Positions 48,901 through 56,215 of a stretch of 64,000 nucleotides of DNA are shown in pieces. The position numbers and the translations under genes were made by a program. Source of the stretch: Liolophura sinensis (taxonomy: Eukaryota > Mollusca > Polyplacophora > Chitonida > Chitonidae); NCBI RefSeq assembly GCF_032854445.1, contig NC_088298.1, positions 3,284,160 through 3,348,159 of the forward strand, given 5' to 3'. How positions within the stretch are numbered: position 1 is the stretch's first letter; each line of letters opens with the position of its first letter. Under the pieces are notes generated by a model. The model was given only the letters and a program-made list of their open reading frames with translations. It had not been told where the DNA came from and made no database searches.

Positions 48901-51499
48901 GCTGAACGCCAAGCGAGGAAGCTACAACTTCCTCTTTTAAGGTCTTTGGTGTGGCCCGCCCAGGACTGACCCTGGATCTACAGTTCCCGAAGTGCTACTG
49001 GGGCCGATCTTTGATTTTTGTGAAATACCATAAATCAAGAAGTTTTTCTTTACACGATGCCAGTAATTTTCATGGGTGGAAGAAGCTGGAGTGTCCAGGA
49101 TAGTAAACCACCTACCTACTAGCATGTGACTGATGAACTTTTTCACCTATACTGTTACATAGATCTAGTCTGGTGAAGCCTCAAAACTGTTACAAGAGTC
49201 TGTTATAGATCTCAGTTCTTTTTCTTATTTGTTTTTAATTTCCTGAAAAACTAAGCTGAATGAATCATCAAACTGTGAGAATAAATCTACACAGTATATA
49301 CTAGTATCAGTAAAATTGATTCCAAACAGTCAAGTTTATCTCTAAGTTCATATTTTTAACTGGTTAGGTAACAAGAAAATTAAAGTAGATCTACACTTGT
49401 CCTGAAAACATATCTCTAAATTAAAGAAACATTAAGGACTAGACATGAACCTCTGTGTCTGCAGAAAACAAACTTTTCTCAGATTATATTCAAACCTTAC
49501 ATATTTTATATACATTAATGTATGAAAATACGCATATGTAAAAAAAAATATATATATATGTGTATACATATAGTAAAACAATACAGTATACAATAACAAA
49601 ATCCTGCAAGGCTTTAGTAGACACAGATATAGTTGTGATTTTCGATGTTAGTGGGGTGGGGGTGCATTGGGGGTCACTCAGTTGTGGAGGTGGGGGTGGA
49701 GAGTGGGGGTGTGAACTGTTCACATAACCCATAGGCTGTGCACACGAAAAACCAGACTGAACATATACATGCTGAGTTAACAACAGTGGTCAAGCGTGAC
49801 CGTAAAGTGTAGTCTAGAGAATTTATTTTCAGTAAGAATTCACTGGAGCTTATGTACAGAGGTACATTAAAATAATTCCAAATAGCATGAAAACATGCTT
49901 TTAATGCAGTCAGGGTTGAGAGCACACTGATGGCAGATCCTCCAAAAAAAAAAAAAGTGCCTTTGAAAAGCTTAAGATTTTGTGATGCCTGTGGTTTTAC
50001 AGCTTAGAATAATAAAATGCAACATTTCAGAAATAAGTCCATCTCATCCGCTTGAACTCATTAACATTTAAAATAACTAATGTGCTCTATTTACAGCTCT
50101 TGGCAAATAAAATGATTCAACTTGTAAAGCACAAAAAGTCATATATTGGAGACTGTGAGCAAATTTTCCTAAAATATGTAAAACCCTGATCTCAAGCTGT
50201 ACAAATGGTCAGACCTGGTCATGTGTAATATACTATCAAATATATTAGACACACAGCAAAACACACAAAATATCAGAAACACTTTTGAGATGAAAAAACA
50301 CATCATCACATTTCAAGCAAATAAGATCAGAAACACACTGACTACGGCAATCTTTTCATTTCACAACAATGTAGACTTCAAGTATTCACAAGTATTCACA
50401 AGATTTCACGGACTAAGTATACATCAAAATTCACACTGGATGCAGCTGGGACTCACCAATCGGTGTTTCACGATATTTTCAATTTCATTGGCTAGATCTA
50501 AGGAGCTGGTGGCATCAGTAACCAATGAGAGGTTGGAGGCCTGGTGAAGGACAGTGGGAGTTGTGGGGTATACATGGGAATATAGTGCATCTACAAACAC
50601 TTAATTGTGTCTACATGTAATACAACAACAACCCTTAGAGATTTACGTCATTCAACAAATATCGCCAGGAGAAGTTTCTTGAACAGGTTTTCTACTAAAT
50701 GTTTAAATTTTAAAGGAATCTTTCTGAACATGCTAATTTCTGAGTAAAATAGTGAAGAATTACAATCCCAATATCCAAGGGTAAGACTGCTGAGCATCAG
50801 AAAGTGCCAAAAACATAGTGAGCCTTTAGCAAAGACGATTGTTGGGAACTGGCTGATCTTATACAATGACTTGCCACTGCTCACATTGCTTTGATTGACA
50901 GCCATAATAGAGGAGTTTTCAGATTGAACTCTTTTGTAGCTAAAGGTAAAAGCAGTCTTCTGGTATCGTGTGACTTGTCAAAAACAACAGACAACGTTTG
51001 TTGAGAATAATCAAACAATCACCTATAACGCCATGTTCTGGACACATGAATTATACCTTTTTCGTTCAGGTAATTTTTGTTGCATTCAGCTCCTTAATTT
51101 TCCCCACCTTCATCTACTCTACCTACCATTTGGGGAAACTTTTCTCAGATGCCAGTGTCATGGTAAATGTAAGCAAATATAGTTGTCTAACATTTTGGAC
51201 CTAGTACAGTAGAACTATTTGACCTTTACACTTGAAAATCCCCGGCTGTTCAATCACACATGTGTTTTCCCAATCCAAGTCTTCCAGGAACTTACCAATT
51301 TGGCGTGGAGATCCTCTTGGGACGGCTGCTGAGACGCAAACGTATGGTCCTGGATGGCCATTGGTGGAGGGATTTCCACATCCTGAGCAGCTTCTGGCTC
51401 CTCATTGGTCGCCTGCAATGGACCAGGAGGCTTTTGATTGGCTGGTTGAGCTTGGGAGGCCACGATAATCTCCTCTGATGATGTCACTTCGGTTTGCTC
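3756..51499 (-). CDS. trio: Trio/Kalirin-family RhoGEF kinase, 3' part of gene (DH2-PH2-SH3-Ig-FN3-kinase)
   Basis: Multi-exon gene read on the minus strand; its 5' part lies upstream of 51499, probably beyond the window. Trio/Kalirin proteins are large guanine-nucleotide exchange factors for Rho GTPases that act at the membrane and cytoskeleton in axon guidance and cell migration; in the family the second DH-PH module acts on RhoA. Joined exons: 51499-51296, 50540-50457, 41882-41788, 41095-41029, 40725-40622, 39849-39780, 39235-39146, 38700-38608, 37746-37618, 37178-37143, 36779-36621, 35766-35595, 34970-34925, 34325-33647, 21535-21318, 19580-19463, 19149-18934, 17834-17738, 17224-17093, 16131-15964, 15220-15136, 14903-14703, 13562-13424, 11617-11443, 10338-10159, 3909-3756. 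All have AG/GT borders and compatible phases; exon 11617-11443 lacks one base. Ig followed by FN3 and kinase is the Kalirin-12-like arrangement. Family recognised from motifs such as [38 protein letters not shown] and FIERRKHQ. Exact borders need transcripts. Confidence 0.93.
4133..9385. repeat. 5.2-kb minisatellite array of mixed 68- and 77-bp units
   Basis: About 72 copies in the last intron. Shared core gagatcactaggctaccacc plus agcttgtg and ggcattaa. The two unit lengths differ by 9 bp in one segment: ggtcactttgtgggtaaata (77-bp type) against gttggtaggtatgtgtgtg (68-bp type). The types alternate irregularly. A rare variant agatccctagg occurs at 5981, 8070 and 8532. Confidence 0.97.
9386..10158. 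other. Rest of last intron, with a probable interspersed repeat
   Basis: 9460-9650 shares the motif ccaccaacttttggcaagtt and ttgatgaa with 16893-17000, 40150-40370 and 48990-49150, suggesting a dispersed element. (aatc)n at 10087-10111. No coding signal. Confidence 0.5.
10159..10338 (-). CDS. trio: trio-like exon, kinase C-lobe
   Basis: 180 nt. Reads [40 protein letters not shown]…[29 protein letters not shown] is the αF helix region typical of Trio/DAPK-like kinases. Completes TGG with the previous exon and AGC with the next. Confidence 0.95.
10627..10740. repeat. Minisatellite, 22-bp unit, about 5 copies
   Basis: Unit gagcagaccaggtgtcccaa plus at, in the intron between kinase exons. Confidence 0.85.
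10898..11090. repeat. Minisatellite, 43-bp unit, about 4 copies
   Basis: Unit starts gtatttggtttgatttagtc and runs through aatagaagcattgcttgttt; gtatttgg recurs at 10991 and 11034. Confidence 0.88.
11443..11617 (-). CDS. trio: trio-like exon, kinase activation segment, with 1-nt frameshift
   Basis: 175 nt where the neighbouring phases need 3n+2 (176). It opens PENLMVDLG, then a TAA follows in that frame; shifted by one base it continues [20 protein letters not shown]…[23 protein letters not shown]. The break is at a GGGG run (plus strand near 11590-11593). DFG and the SPE (APE-equivalent) motif are intact downstream. Either a homopolymer error in the assembly or a real lesion in this allele. 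Confidence 0.9.
11756..12700. repeat. 70-bp tandem array derived from the kinase catalytic-loop exon end
   Basis: About 13-14 copies with period 70 (for example tagaccc at 11831 and 11901). Read on the minus strand, each unit equals the last ~63 nt of exon 13424-13562 ([21 protein letters not shown] in decayed form) plus the donor GTGGGT. Most copies keep AAAG/GTGGG or AAAG/GTGAG. Unit length is not a multiple of three and copies carry substitutions, so they do not form a long coding array. Confidence 0.93.
12701..13423. repeat. 34-bp tandem array derived from the same kinase exon
   Basis: About 20 copies, unit starts ggtattgtaccacgtctaac and continues agctgatggatcca. On the minus strand the core equals the [11 protein letters not shown] codons of exon 13424-13562. 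A variant unit has ctacgttacatttgatgga. The array runs up to the exon border. Confidence 0.93.
13424..13562 (-). CDS. trio: trio-like exon, kinase catalytic loop (3' end seeds tandem arrays)
   Basis: 139 nt, 46 codons. Reads [20 protein letters not shown]…[29 protein letters not shown] is the catalytic loop with its Asp and Lys; the HLD form instead of HRD also occurs in Trio. Donor GTGGGT. The terminal 63 nt recur as 70-bp units, and an inner part as 34-bp units, throughout the next intron. Confidence 0.95.
13563..14702. other. Kinase intron, no further feature seen
   Basis: AT-rich. A short G run at 14152-14159. The open stretch read at 13563-13909 on the minus strand is a non-coding extension of the kinase exon through its acceptor. 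Confidence 0.5.
14703..14903 (-). CDS. trio: trio-like exon, kinase N-lobe
   Basis: 201 nt. Encodes the glycine-loop end [12 protein letters not shown], the ATP-anchoring Lys in [11 protein letters not shown] (about residue 1021 of the short isoform), the αC segment and hinge strand HQIIILEL. Shares LQSLQH with human Trio. Donor GTGAGT. Confidence 0.94.
14925..15050. repeat. (gatt)n-rich simple repeat
   Basis: Imperfect gattgatt repeats within the short intron between exons 15136-15220 and 14703-14903. Confidence 0.85.
15136..15220 (-). CDS. trio: trio-like exon, FN3-kinase junction
   Basis: 85 nt. Reads [27 protein letters not shown] and a shared Arg codon. [14 protein letters not shown] aligns with the start of the Trio kinase domain (FYSEVAELGRGRFSVV, from memory). 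Confidence 0.92.
15964..16131 (-). CDS. trio: trio-like exon, second half of fibronectin type III domain
   Basis: 168 nt. Reads [20 protein letters not shown]…[37 protein letters not shown] is the classic FN3 strand-F/G signature. Acceptor …tctcctcag, donor GTAAGG. Confidence 0.94.
17093..17224 (-). CDS. trio: trio-like exon, first half of fibronectin type III domain
   Basis: 132 nt. Reads [44 protein letters not shown]. The LEW…P and GYTVEV strands are typical FN3. Kalirin-12 has FN3 between Ig and kinase. As I recall, human TRIO lacks it, so this invertebrate gene keeps the fuller architecture. Confidence 0.92.
17738..17834 (-). CDS. trio: trio-like exon, second part of Ig domain
   Basis: 97 nt behind a (tctg)n polypyrimidine tract. 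Reads [43 protein letters not shown] supplies the strand-F Tyr and Cys of the I-set Ig fold. Ends with one base shared with the FN3 exon. Confidence 0.94.
18369..18611 (-). mobile_element. tRNA-derived SINE, full-length reference copy
   Basis: On the minus strand the element starts GGGGCCTCCGTGGCTCAGTT (pol III box A TGGCTCAGTTGG, 18600-18589), has box B GTTCAAGTCC (18540-18531), a conserved body, and ends in an (aaat)n tail at 18369-18391. About 240 bp, in the Ig intron, same orientation as the gene. Family name not assigned. Confidence 0.88.
18934..19149 (-). CDS. trio: trio-like exon, first part of Ig domain
   Basis: 216 nt, 72 codons, phase 0-0. Starts [20 protein letters not shown]; the Ig strand-B Cys ([14 protein letters not shown]) and the core Trp (NITWKSP) are present. 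LLNP and CGRP are shared with human Trio. Donor GTGAGT. Confidence 0.94.
19463..19580 (-). CDS. trio: trio-like exon, basic linker between SH3 and Ig
   Basis: 118 nt. The phase mismatch between the SH3 exon (ends in phase 2) and the Ig exon (starts in phase 0) requires an exon of 3n+1 nt here, and this is the only fit found: [39 protein letters not shown]. The Lys/Arg-rich makeup matches the RLRKKSEKKDKDGK segment of human Trio. Acceptor …ttacactccag is good; donor GTGTGT is weak. Confidence 0.8.
19626..20592. repeat. Minisatellite, 30-bp unit, about 32 copies
   Basis: Unit cagtaactatataccagtac plus atacaatagt, in the intron upstream of exon 19463-19580. Because 30 is divisible by three, one frame stays open for over 200 codons, but this is a by-product of the repeat. 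Confidence 0.96.
20593..21317. other. Intron remainder between SH3 and basic-linker exons
   Basis: No repeat or exon recognised; a plus-strand open stretch at 20966-21262 has no family resemblance. Confidence 0.4.
21318..21535 (-). CDS. trio: trio-like exon, SH3 domain
   Basis: 218 nt, phase 0 start. Reads [39 protein letters not shown]… then [16 protein letters not shown]. The [10 protein letters not shown] (ALYDY-equivalent), the RT-loop acids and GWVPGHVIG are intact. It matches the second SH3 domain of Trio/Kalirin, which binds proline-rich partners. Confidence 0.94.
22920..23078 (-). mobile_element. SINE copy, head-truncated, within satellite
   Basis: Begins with the family tail (tttatttatctgattagtg on plus) and core caagaatatttcacttatac; ends before the tRNA head. 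Confidence 0.82.
24279..24470 (-). mobile_element. SINE copy, head-truncated, within satellite
   Basis: Tail tttatttatttatttgattg on plus, then core with gggcagagcccgggggaaac; stops at ccagcatgagctggacttg, just before box B is complete. Confidence 0.85.
26800..26940. repeat. Short tandem repeat, 14-15-bp unit
   Basis: Unit tagcttgttcaatc / cgtagcttgttcaa, about nine diverged copies inside the 12-kb intron. Confidence 0.8.
33647..34325 (-). CDS. trio: trio-like long Ser/Ala-rich linker exon
   Basis: 679 nt, the largest exon here, 226 codons. Low complexity: Ser/Pro-rich ([20 protein letters not shown]), a Gly run, then an Ala/Thr-rich tail ([18 protein letters not shown]). It also holds a basic patch [15 protein letters not shown]. 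It corresponds to the poorly conserved linker between PH2 and the second SH3 domain. Acceptor …gttctcgcag, donor GTAAGT. Likely a flexible, phosphorylated region; no fold recognised. Confidence 0.9.
34450..34700 (-). mobile_element. SINE copy, near full length
   Basis: Plus strand reads tttgattggtgttttactcc then the family core and, at 34610-34700, the complement of a diverged tRNA-like head. Inserted in the intron between exons 34925-34970 and 33647-34325. Confidence 0.85.
34925..34970 (-). CDS. trio: trio-like short linker exon after PH2
   Basis: 46 nt. With the phase of its neighbours it reads [16 protein letters not shown], matching the NALTSPIEYQ segment after PH2 in human Trio (from memory). 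Acceptor …tcatttcag, donor GTAAGT. Confidence 0.85.
34971..35594. other. Short intron within PH2 linker, nothing further seen
   Basis: AT-rich, no repeats or exons recognised. Confidence 0.4.
35595..35766 (-). CDS. trio: trio-like exon, C-terminal half of PH2
   Basis: 172 nt, 57 codons plus one base. Begins [20 protein letters not shown] and ends [19 protein letters not shown]. The Trp of the PH C-terminal helix is present (ATWVSHI). Donor GTAAAG. Confidence 0.94.
36337..36545 (-). mobile_element. SINE copy, diverged
   Basis: Core gggaggaagctgggcagagc and gaagccagcatgagctggac present; the tRNA head is truncated after box B. Located just downstream (gene sense) of exon 36621-36779. Confidence 0.83.
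36621..36779 (-). CDS. trio: trio-like exon, PH2
   Basis: 159 nt, 53 codons, phase 0-0. Reads [39 protein letters not shown]… ending [24 protein letters not shown] is the strand pattern of the Trio/Kalirin PH domain. Confidence 0.95.
37143..37178 (-). CDS. trio: trio-like 36-nt microexon, start of PH2
   Basis: Twelve codons, phase 0-0, [12 protein letters not shown], between acceptor …gtttttcag and donor GTATGT. It exactly fills the gap between LQGFL and DTLLVQE that the Trio family sequence predicts. Skipping it would keep frame but remove the first PH strand. Confidence 0.93.
37618..37746 (-). CDS. trio: trio-like exon, end of DH2 and DH-PH junction
   Basis: 129 nt, 43 codons, phase 0-0. 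Reads [20 protein letters not shown]…[19 protein letters not shown]. The [12 protein letters not shown] string is characteristic of Trio GEF2. Donor GTGAGT. Confidence 0.95.
37838..37960 (-). mobile_element. SINE copy, strongly truncated
   Basis: Only the tail-side half remains: ttgattagtgttttacagtg, caggaatatttcgcttatat, ggaggaaacccggcaaaacc. Confidence 0.75.
37965..38607. repeat. ~107-bp tandem array derived from the DH2 exon 38608-38700 end
   Basis: Five intronic copies (gactcac/gactcat landmarks at 38174, 38281, 38386, 38493, with a divergent one near 38046) next to the exon copy at 38601. On the minus strand each has ATGAAGTATCAGTTACTGTC-AAAGTGAGTC, against exon ATGAAGTACCAATTACTGCT-GAAAGTGAGTC (MKYQLLLK and donor). 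Homology extends back to the LIKPVQ codons, with about 19 extra bp in the repeats. Confidence 0.9.
38608..38700 (-). CDS. trio: trio-like exon, DH2 conserved region 3 (3' end seeds a tandem array)
   Basis: 93 nt, 31 codons, phase 0-0. Encodes [31 protein letters not shown], the most conserved helix of DH domains, which lines the GTPase-binding surface. Donor GTGAGT. Decayed copies of the exon end follow in the intron (37965-38607). Confidence 0.95.
38701..39145. other. DH2 intron, nothing notable
   Basis: Short intron; the plus-strand open stretch at 38887-39165 overlaps the next exon and is a shadow. Confidence 0.4.
39146..39235 (-). CDS. trio: trio-like exon, DH2
   Basis: 90 nt, 30 codons, phase 0-0. 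Encodes [30 protein letters not shown], matching the ERRLHMY…YCQNKPKSE segment of Trio GEF2 (family sequence from memory). Donor GTAAGT. Confidence 0.95.
39461..39796. repeat. 40-bp tandem array derived from the DH2 exon 39780-39849 end
   Basis: About eight copies, period 40 (taatgcactc at 39551 and 39591). On the minus strand the unit is CATTATTTACACGATAT plus gtaagtactgctgtagttga and gtg: the last 17 exon nt, the splice donor and about 23 intron nt. The exon's own end is the first unit. Confidence 0.94.
39780..39849 (-). CDS. trio: trio-like exon, DH2 (3' end seeds a tandem array)
   Basis: 70 nt; first A completes Glu, then [23 protein letters not shown]. Donor GTAAGT. The last 17 nt of the exon plus the donor are repeated about eight times in the following intron (39461-39796). 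Confidence 0.94.
39850..40621. other. DH2 intron with dispersed repeat
   Basis: 40150-40370 shares gtaaaccaccaacctttg and following motifs with 49110 and 9560, a probable dispersed element. Confidence 0.45.
40418..40520. repeat. 33-bp tandem repeat, 3 copies, with acceptor-like motif
   Basis: Unit catgtttcaagagtctgcaa plus gataagttgtgtta. On the minus strand each copy reads aacttatcttgcag/ACTC, which resembles a 3' splice site. Confidence 0.85.
40622..40725 (-). CDS. trio: trio-like exon, DH2
   Basis: 104 nt, 34 codons plus GA. Reads [20 protein letters not shown] then [14 protein letters not shown]. The [11 protein letters not shown] string is diagnostic of Trio/Kalirin GEF2. Confidence 0.95.
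41029..41095 (-). CDS. trio: trio-like exon, start of second DH (RhoGEF) domain
   Basis: 67 nt behind a long T-tract acceptor. Encodes [19 protein letters not shown] followed by VVE, conserved region 1 of the DH domain, nearly identical to the start of GEF2 in Trio and Kalirin. Residues about 108-129 of the short isoform. Confidence 0.95.
41788..41882 (-). CDS. trio: trio-like exon, entry to DH2
   Basis: 95 nt, acceptor …ctcttcag, donor GTAAGC. Reads [14 protein letters not shown]…RAKYLHKR and ends with GA that completes a Glu codon in the next exon. It is the common exon to which both the linker exon 50540-50457 and the alternative first exon can splice in phase 0. Confidence 0.85.
41883..46084. 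other. 4.2-kb intron between alternative first exon and exon 41788-41882
   Basis: AT-rich. Contains the foldback element at 43596-43752 and A or T runs (41929-41948, 43013-43024, 45569-45580). No exon consistent in phase was found. Confidence 0.5.
43596..43752. mobile_element. Foldback (MITE-like) inverted repeat
   Basis: Two arms of about 63 bp (43596-43658 and 43690-43752) are imperfect reverse complements separated by about 31 bp. The arms contain acatttcgatgtatattcta and tagaatgtacatcgaaacgt. No ORF; target-site duplication not clear. Confidence 0.75.
46085..46309 (-). CDS. trio: Alternative first coding exon of a GEF2-only trio isoform
   Basis: Open for 75 codons from the ATG at 46309-46307 (context ACCAAAATGG, a strong Kozak match) to a donor GTAGGC. 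Reads [20 protein letters not shown]…VTQYKKGQ and ends in phase 0, so it joins in frame to exon 41882-41788. An in-frame TAG lies 15 codons upstream (46357-46355) and no convincing polypyrimidine tract precedes the ORF, which favours a transcription-start exon over an internal one. Known parallels are the GEF2-only UNC-73 isoforms in C. elegans and the DUET/TRAD form of human Kalirin, both from internal promoters. The segment RGRSASLG is a possible basophilic kinase site. In this isoform the protein would be about 1,282 residues. Confidence 0.75.
46473..46479 (-). promoter_or_regulatory. TATA-like box of a putative internal promoter
   Basis: Minus strand reads AGTATTTAAGCC about 165 nt upstream of the ATG at 46309. 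A start about 30 nt further on would leave a 5' UTR of roughly 135 nt. The match is not perfect and transcript ends are not known. Confidence 0.3.
48669..49003 (+). mobile_element. Interspersed repeat family 2, longer copy
   Basis: Starts gtgagtgagcgagtgagtga, then acttggggtttaatgtcgta, catatgacgacgaagggtgc, gcctccttgtcgcaggacgg. A shorter copy is at 59207-59375. Class not identified; no ORF. Confidence 0.8.
50457..50540 (-). CDS. trio: trio-like linker exon upstream of GEF2
   Basis: 84 nt, 28 codons, phase 0-0, acceptor …ccttcaccag and donor GTGAGT. Encodes [13 protein letters not shown]…[13 protein letters not shown], predicted helical at its end. Joins in frame to exon 51296-51499 upstream and to 41788-41882 downstream. 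Confidence 0.75.
50541..51295. other. Intron between the two linker exons, nothing further seen
   Basis: No repeat or exon recognised. Confidence 0.4.
51296..51499 (-). CDS. trio: trio-like linker exon upstream of GEF2
   Basis: 204 nt, 68 codons, phase 0 at both ends. Acceptor …cttgtcttag, donor GTAAGT. Reads [10 protein letters not shown]…HAKL, an acidic, Gln/Pro-rich low-complexity stretch as expected for the linker before the second DH domain. A phase-0 cassette exon could be skipped without changing frame. Confidence 0.75.
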
Positions 51500-52094
51500 C
51501 TAAGACAAGGTGAAAAAGTTTGTTTATTTATTTATTATTTCCCATCCTAAATTATGATCATTTTAGGGCACTATATCTGTAATGTCATGTAAACATATCA
51601 GATCTAATTCTGAACCAATCATCATTTATATCTTCAGCAAAAATGATCTCTTTTTCTCAGAACTTTTACAGATTACAAGATTCACCTCACTGGGAATTCA
51701 ATCTTATATCATAAGGTTACGTAAAAAGGTTAATTAAAAGGAAAAGGTAGTGTTAAAGGATGATTAGAGCAAGTATTTGTTAGCTAATTTTATTAGAAAA
51801 ATGATTAGGTTGAGGCTGTAACACGTAAGTTATGTAAAAGGTTTCACAAGCTTTAAACCTACTTTCTGGAATCTTTGTCAAGTTTATTAGAATGTTGTAA
51901 CAGAACTGTAAACTTGCCATATGGTTATATGAAAATAAGTGTGTTCACAATGACAATGTATATCAAATGTAAGTAAATCTGCACTTTCAAAACTGGGTCC
52001 TATTTATGTCAGCAGCCAATCAAACAGGTCATAGCACTCTCATTTTTTGACACTTTATGTTTTATCTAACAAATGAAACCCAGAGTACACATTA

Positions 52095-52620
52095 TTGGAT
52101 CTGTAAAGAATTCCCATTTTTGGATCTGTAAAGAATATACATTTTGGATCTGTAAAGAAAATTGGACCTGTAAAGAAAACACATTATTGGATCTGTAAAG
52201 AATATACATTATTGCATCTGTAAAGAATATACATTATTGGATCTGTAAAGGCTATAAATTATTGGATCTGTAAAGAAAATTGGACCTGTAAAGAAAACAC
52301 ATTATTGGATCTGTAAAGAATATACATTATTGGATCTGTAAAGAATATACATTATTGGATCTGTAAAGAATATACATTATTGGATCCGTAAAGAATATAC
52401 ATTATTGGATCTGTAAAGAATATACATTATTGGATCCGTAAAGAATATACATTATTGGATCTGTAAAGAATATACATTACTGGATCTGTAAAGAATATAC
52501 ATTATTGGATCTGTAAAGGCTATAAATTATTGGATCTGTAAAGAATATACATTATTGGATCTGTAAAGAATATACATTATTGGATCTGTAAGAATAAACA
52601 TTATTTGATTTGTGAAGAAT
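52095..52620. repeat. Minisatellite, 25-bp unit, about 20 copies
   Basis: Unit ttggatctgtaaagaatata plus catta, with variant units ending in gaaaattggacc or ggctataaatt. Confidence 0.95.
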
Positions 52621-55439
52621 AAACATCAGCTGACTGGGTCAGAATTAAAGAATACTGGTAAACATGTTAATGTAAAAAAAGAACTCCTGAAGAAAACAAG
52701 TAAAGATGAAAATAACATTCAAGTGAATAACACATTATGACAGTTAATAAAAGCATGGATATAAATTACACAGTAAAATGAACAACAGTGGACTCAAATT
52801 TCTCCAAAAAAAATGTATAATACAAATTAACATCAAATTATTTAATGATCTAGAAAAATTAATCAAAAAATTACAAACAAGATCTTCTGTTTCTAAATCT
52901 GAAATCTTGAGCTCATGGGTCCTTGGAGCAGAAACCCATGTACTTTTGACATTAGTCATGAGAATATCTCAGACTCCTTCATGTCTACTCTGTATGACTC
53001 ATGCTATTTAAAAAGAAAGGAGGTTTTAGGAAAAATGTTTTCCCTTGTTAGCTGGACTACACAAATATGCAGCTGTGCACATTGTCGTCATGTTTGTTAG
53101 GAAATTTACGAAACGTGACCTGTTTTGTAACGGAGGACAAAGTTGGTCATGTTTGATCCTAGAAAACAACACATGCAATTATCATACATTGGATTCTGCA
53201 TAGTTTACAAGCTTGCGTTAGTTAACATGATTGCATCAGGTTCAAACAATACAAAGTCGCTACAGAACGCAAACCTCCGCCCCAGCAAAATGCACAAACT
53301 CCCTTACTCATTCAATCGCAGATAAAGGCCCAATACTCTGCATTTTTGTCCGACCTAAAAATCAGGGTTTTTTAAATTTATTACCAGAATCTCAATGGAT
53401 TCCTGTAGATTTGGAATCTGCCAGAATCTAGTCCCGATCTAGCTCCACAAAGCTGTTGCTCCAAGACGTGATTTCAATGCATAGTTTCTGTACCGTTCCA
53501 TAGCATCTCATTCATATCTGCCCTTCATCTTTCTTTCTTTACTCATTTTCTTAGTGTTGTCTTATATCTGCTATATATTTTGATGTGACACTGAAGTACA
53601 AGTTAGATGTACATTCTACATTGTTTTGCATGTGAACGCCTTGGGAAGAATTATTTTATTGTAAACTGGCCACGACACCTTTGATAAAATAAGACATTAT
53701 TCTAGTAATTTGTAGATATACACAGAAACGTATGTGTATGTAGACAACACCGATTTCTTACAGTAGGAAGAGCAAAAAAAGTTAACACATCAAACATATA
53801 GCCCACTGTTCCTCACAAAAAACACACTGACATATACATCAATGTAAAGTACAATGAACGACTCACGCCCTCACCAATATGCCTTACAGCTGGGGCATGA
53901 TACACAACAGACCATTATTCAAATATAACATACCATGTACAATATGAAACTCAAACTATTAGATATGCCCATTATTGCCCACTTATGAACTCAGGTGTTC
54001 AAAATACATTGCCATTATTCATGTATAATCAAGTCCATATTGTACAGCGAAGACGGACTCTGGGATGCCCATAGGCACAAACATGTACATTGGAATCCAA
54101 TGGTGTACTTAAAACAACAACAACAACAGCCAAGGCTATTTACTTTTTTGGGCGTGGCACTGGCATTTTCGTAGACCCCTGGTTTCCGCTGACGTCCACA
54201 GGGACACAGAGCACGATAAATATGCGATGTCAATGTAAAGACACTGTCTGTTGTTTCCATGGTGATACAAGAAGCGGCAAAATCTCCGCATGAAATCAGA
54301 CGAATTTTCCTCTACACACCAACAAATCTCAGATCAGCCACATGCTGTGAAATTAATGCATAATACCACATAAATGAAATGAAAAAAAAAATGAAAAAAA
54401 AAAAAGAAGAAAACAATGCATTTAGAAATAAAACGTCACGTGTATATAGGCCAAATGAATACATGTACTTCAACACTCAACTCTTGCGACATTTGAACAC
54501 CAAGGGAAAATATTGCTGTCCAGTTTGTATACGCTACCACTTGTTACAGCTCTGAACACAAGGTACACTTCAAATGTCGCCAAGTCTGTACATGTTTTGC
54601 AAGACTTCAACCAACACGGTTTGACAGCATAAATGCTCCAACAGCCGGAATGACCGGTTCCATAAAATGACACTTAATACGCTAAACAAAACATAATAAA
54701 GTTATACGGACATGGCTAACTCACTTATTCTACGAAATGGTCAATGTGTACATAAATTACAGCATTTCACCTACGGATGGCTGTTTAAAAACGGCCAATG
54801 AAAATTAATAAAGGCCTTAATTAACATGACAACTTTTGGTGACAACACTTAAGCTATTCTTCATACCTTCATACAATGCACATTAACAACTGGTGGAGAA
54901 ATCAACATTTACAGTATGTGTGATATGTGCCAAATGACTGTCTTGTGCGCAAGAAGACATCAAAGCAAAGCGAACAATTAAGGTGTCAACTTATCAAGTC
55001 CATGGTAAGTAGACCCAAATTACTTCACAAAGGAAGCGCCGACAAAAGGCCAGTCCCACAATGAAACCCGTCTCCCAAGAGATTAATCGGCAAAACAAAG
55101 GCCAAGTAACTTTGGTTCTCTTCTAAATGTATGACCAGGAAGATGTACAGACATGTACAATCATGATGGACAAATTTCAGATGATTTAATTCACAGCAAA
55201 GACTTCCACGCATTTTAAGAGATAACGATATCAACACCAAAGAAAACAAGGCAACTTTACATACCAGCTTGAACATACCCGAATTTCGGAAACCAAATTT
55301 TATATGGAGAAAATGACCAAGATGAAAGAACATGGAGAAGATGAACTGACCACGATGAAAGAACAAAGTCCCGATCCGTGTAATATCCTATATCCTGCTT
55401 GGGTAGAGAAATCATCATAAACTTTAAACCTCCAATTCA

Positions 55440-56215
55440 TCCAAAATATCCACCAACTAGTGTGAGGTAAAAGATTTCAAAAGTGACCAACCAGTATGAG
55501 GTACCAACTCGGGTGAGGTAAAAGATTTCAAAAGTGACCAACCAGTATGAGGTACCAACTCGTGTGAGGTAAAAGATTTCAAAAGTGTCTCCACCAACCA
55601 GTATGAGGTACCAACTCATGTGAGGTAGAAGATTTCAAAAGTGACTCCACCAACCAGTATGACGTACCAACTCATGTGAGGTGGAAAATTTCAAAAGTGA
55701 CTCCACCAACCAGTATGAGGTACCAACTCATGTGAGGTAGAAGATTTCAAAAGTGACTCCACCAACCAGTATGAGGTACCAACTCATCTGAGGTAGAAAA
55801 TTTCAAGTGACTCCACCAACCAGTATGATGTACCAACTCATGTGAGGTGGAAAATTTCAAAAGTGACTCCACCAACCAGTATGAGGTACCAACTCCTGTG
55901 AGGTAGAAGATTTCAAAAGTGACTCCACCAACCAGTATGAGGTACCAACTCATGTGAGGTAGAAAATTTCAAAAGTGACTCCACCAACCAGTATGATGTA
56001 CCAACTCATGTGAGGTGGAAAATTTCAAAAGTGACTCCACCAACCAGTATGAGGTGCCAACTCATGTGAGGTAGAAAATTTCAAAAGTGACTCCACCAAC
56101 CAGTATGAGGTACCAACTCGTGTGAGGCAGAAGATTTCAAAAGTGACTCCACCAACCAGTATGAGGTACCAACTCGTGTGAGGCAGAAAATTTCAAAAGT
56201 GACTCCACCAACTAG
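55440..56215. repeat. Minisatellite, 56-bp unit, about 14 copies
   Basis: Unit starts gtgaggtagaaaatttcaaa, then agtgactccaccaaccagta and tgaggtaccaactcat. The first copies lack the gtctcc/actcc segment. Confidence 0.95.

Larger units (their letters stand above)
46358..50456. other. Region upstream of alternative first exon (intron of the long form)
   Basis: Includes the putative internal promoter and, at 48669-49150, interspersed repeats. No other exon recognised. Confidence 0.5.
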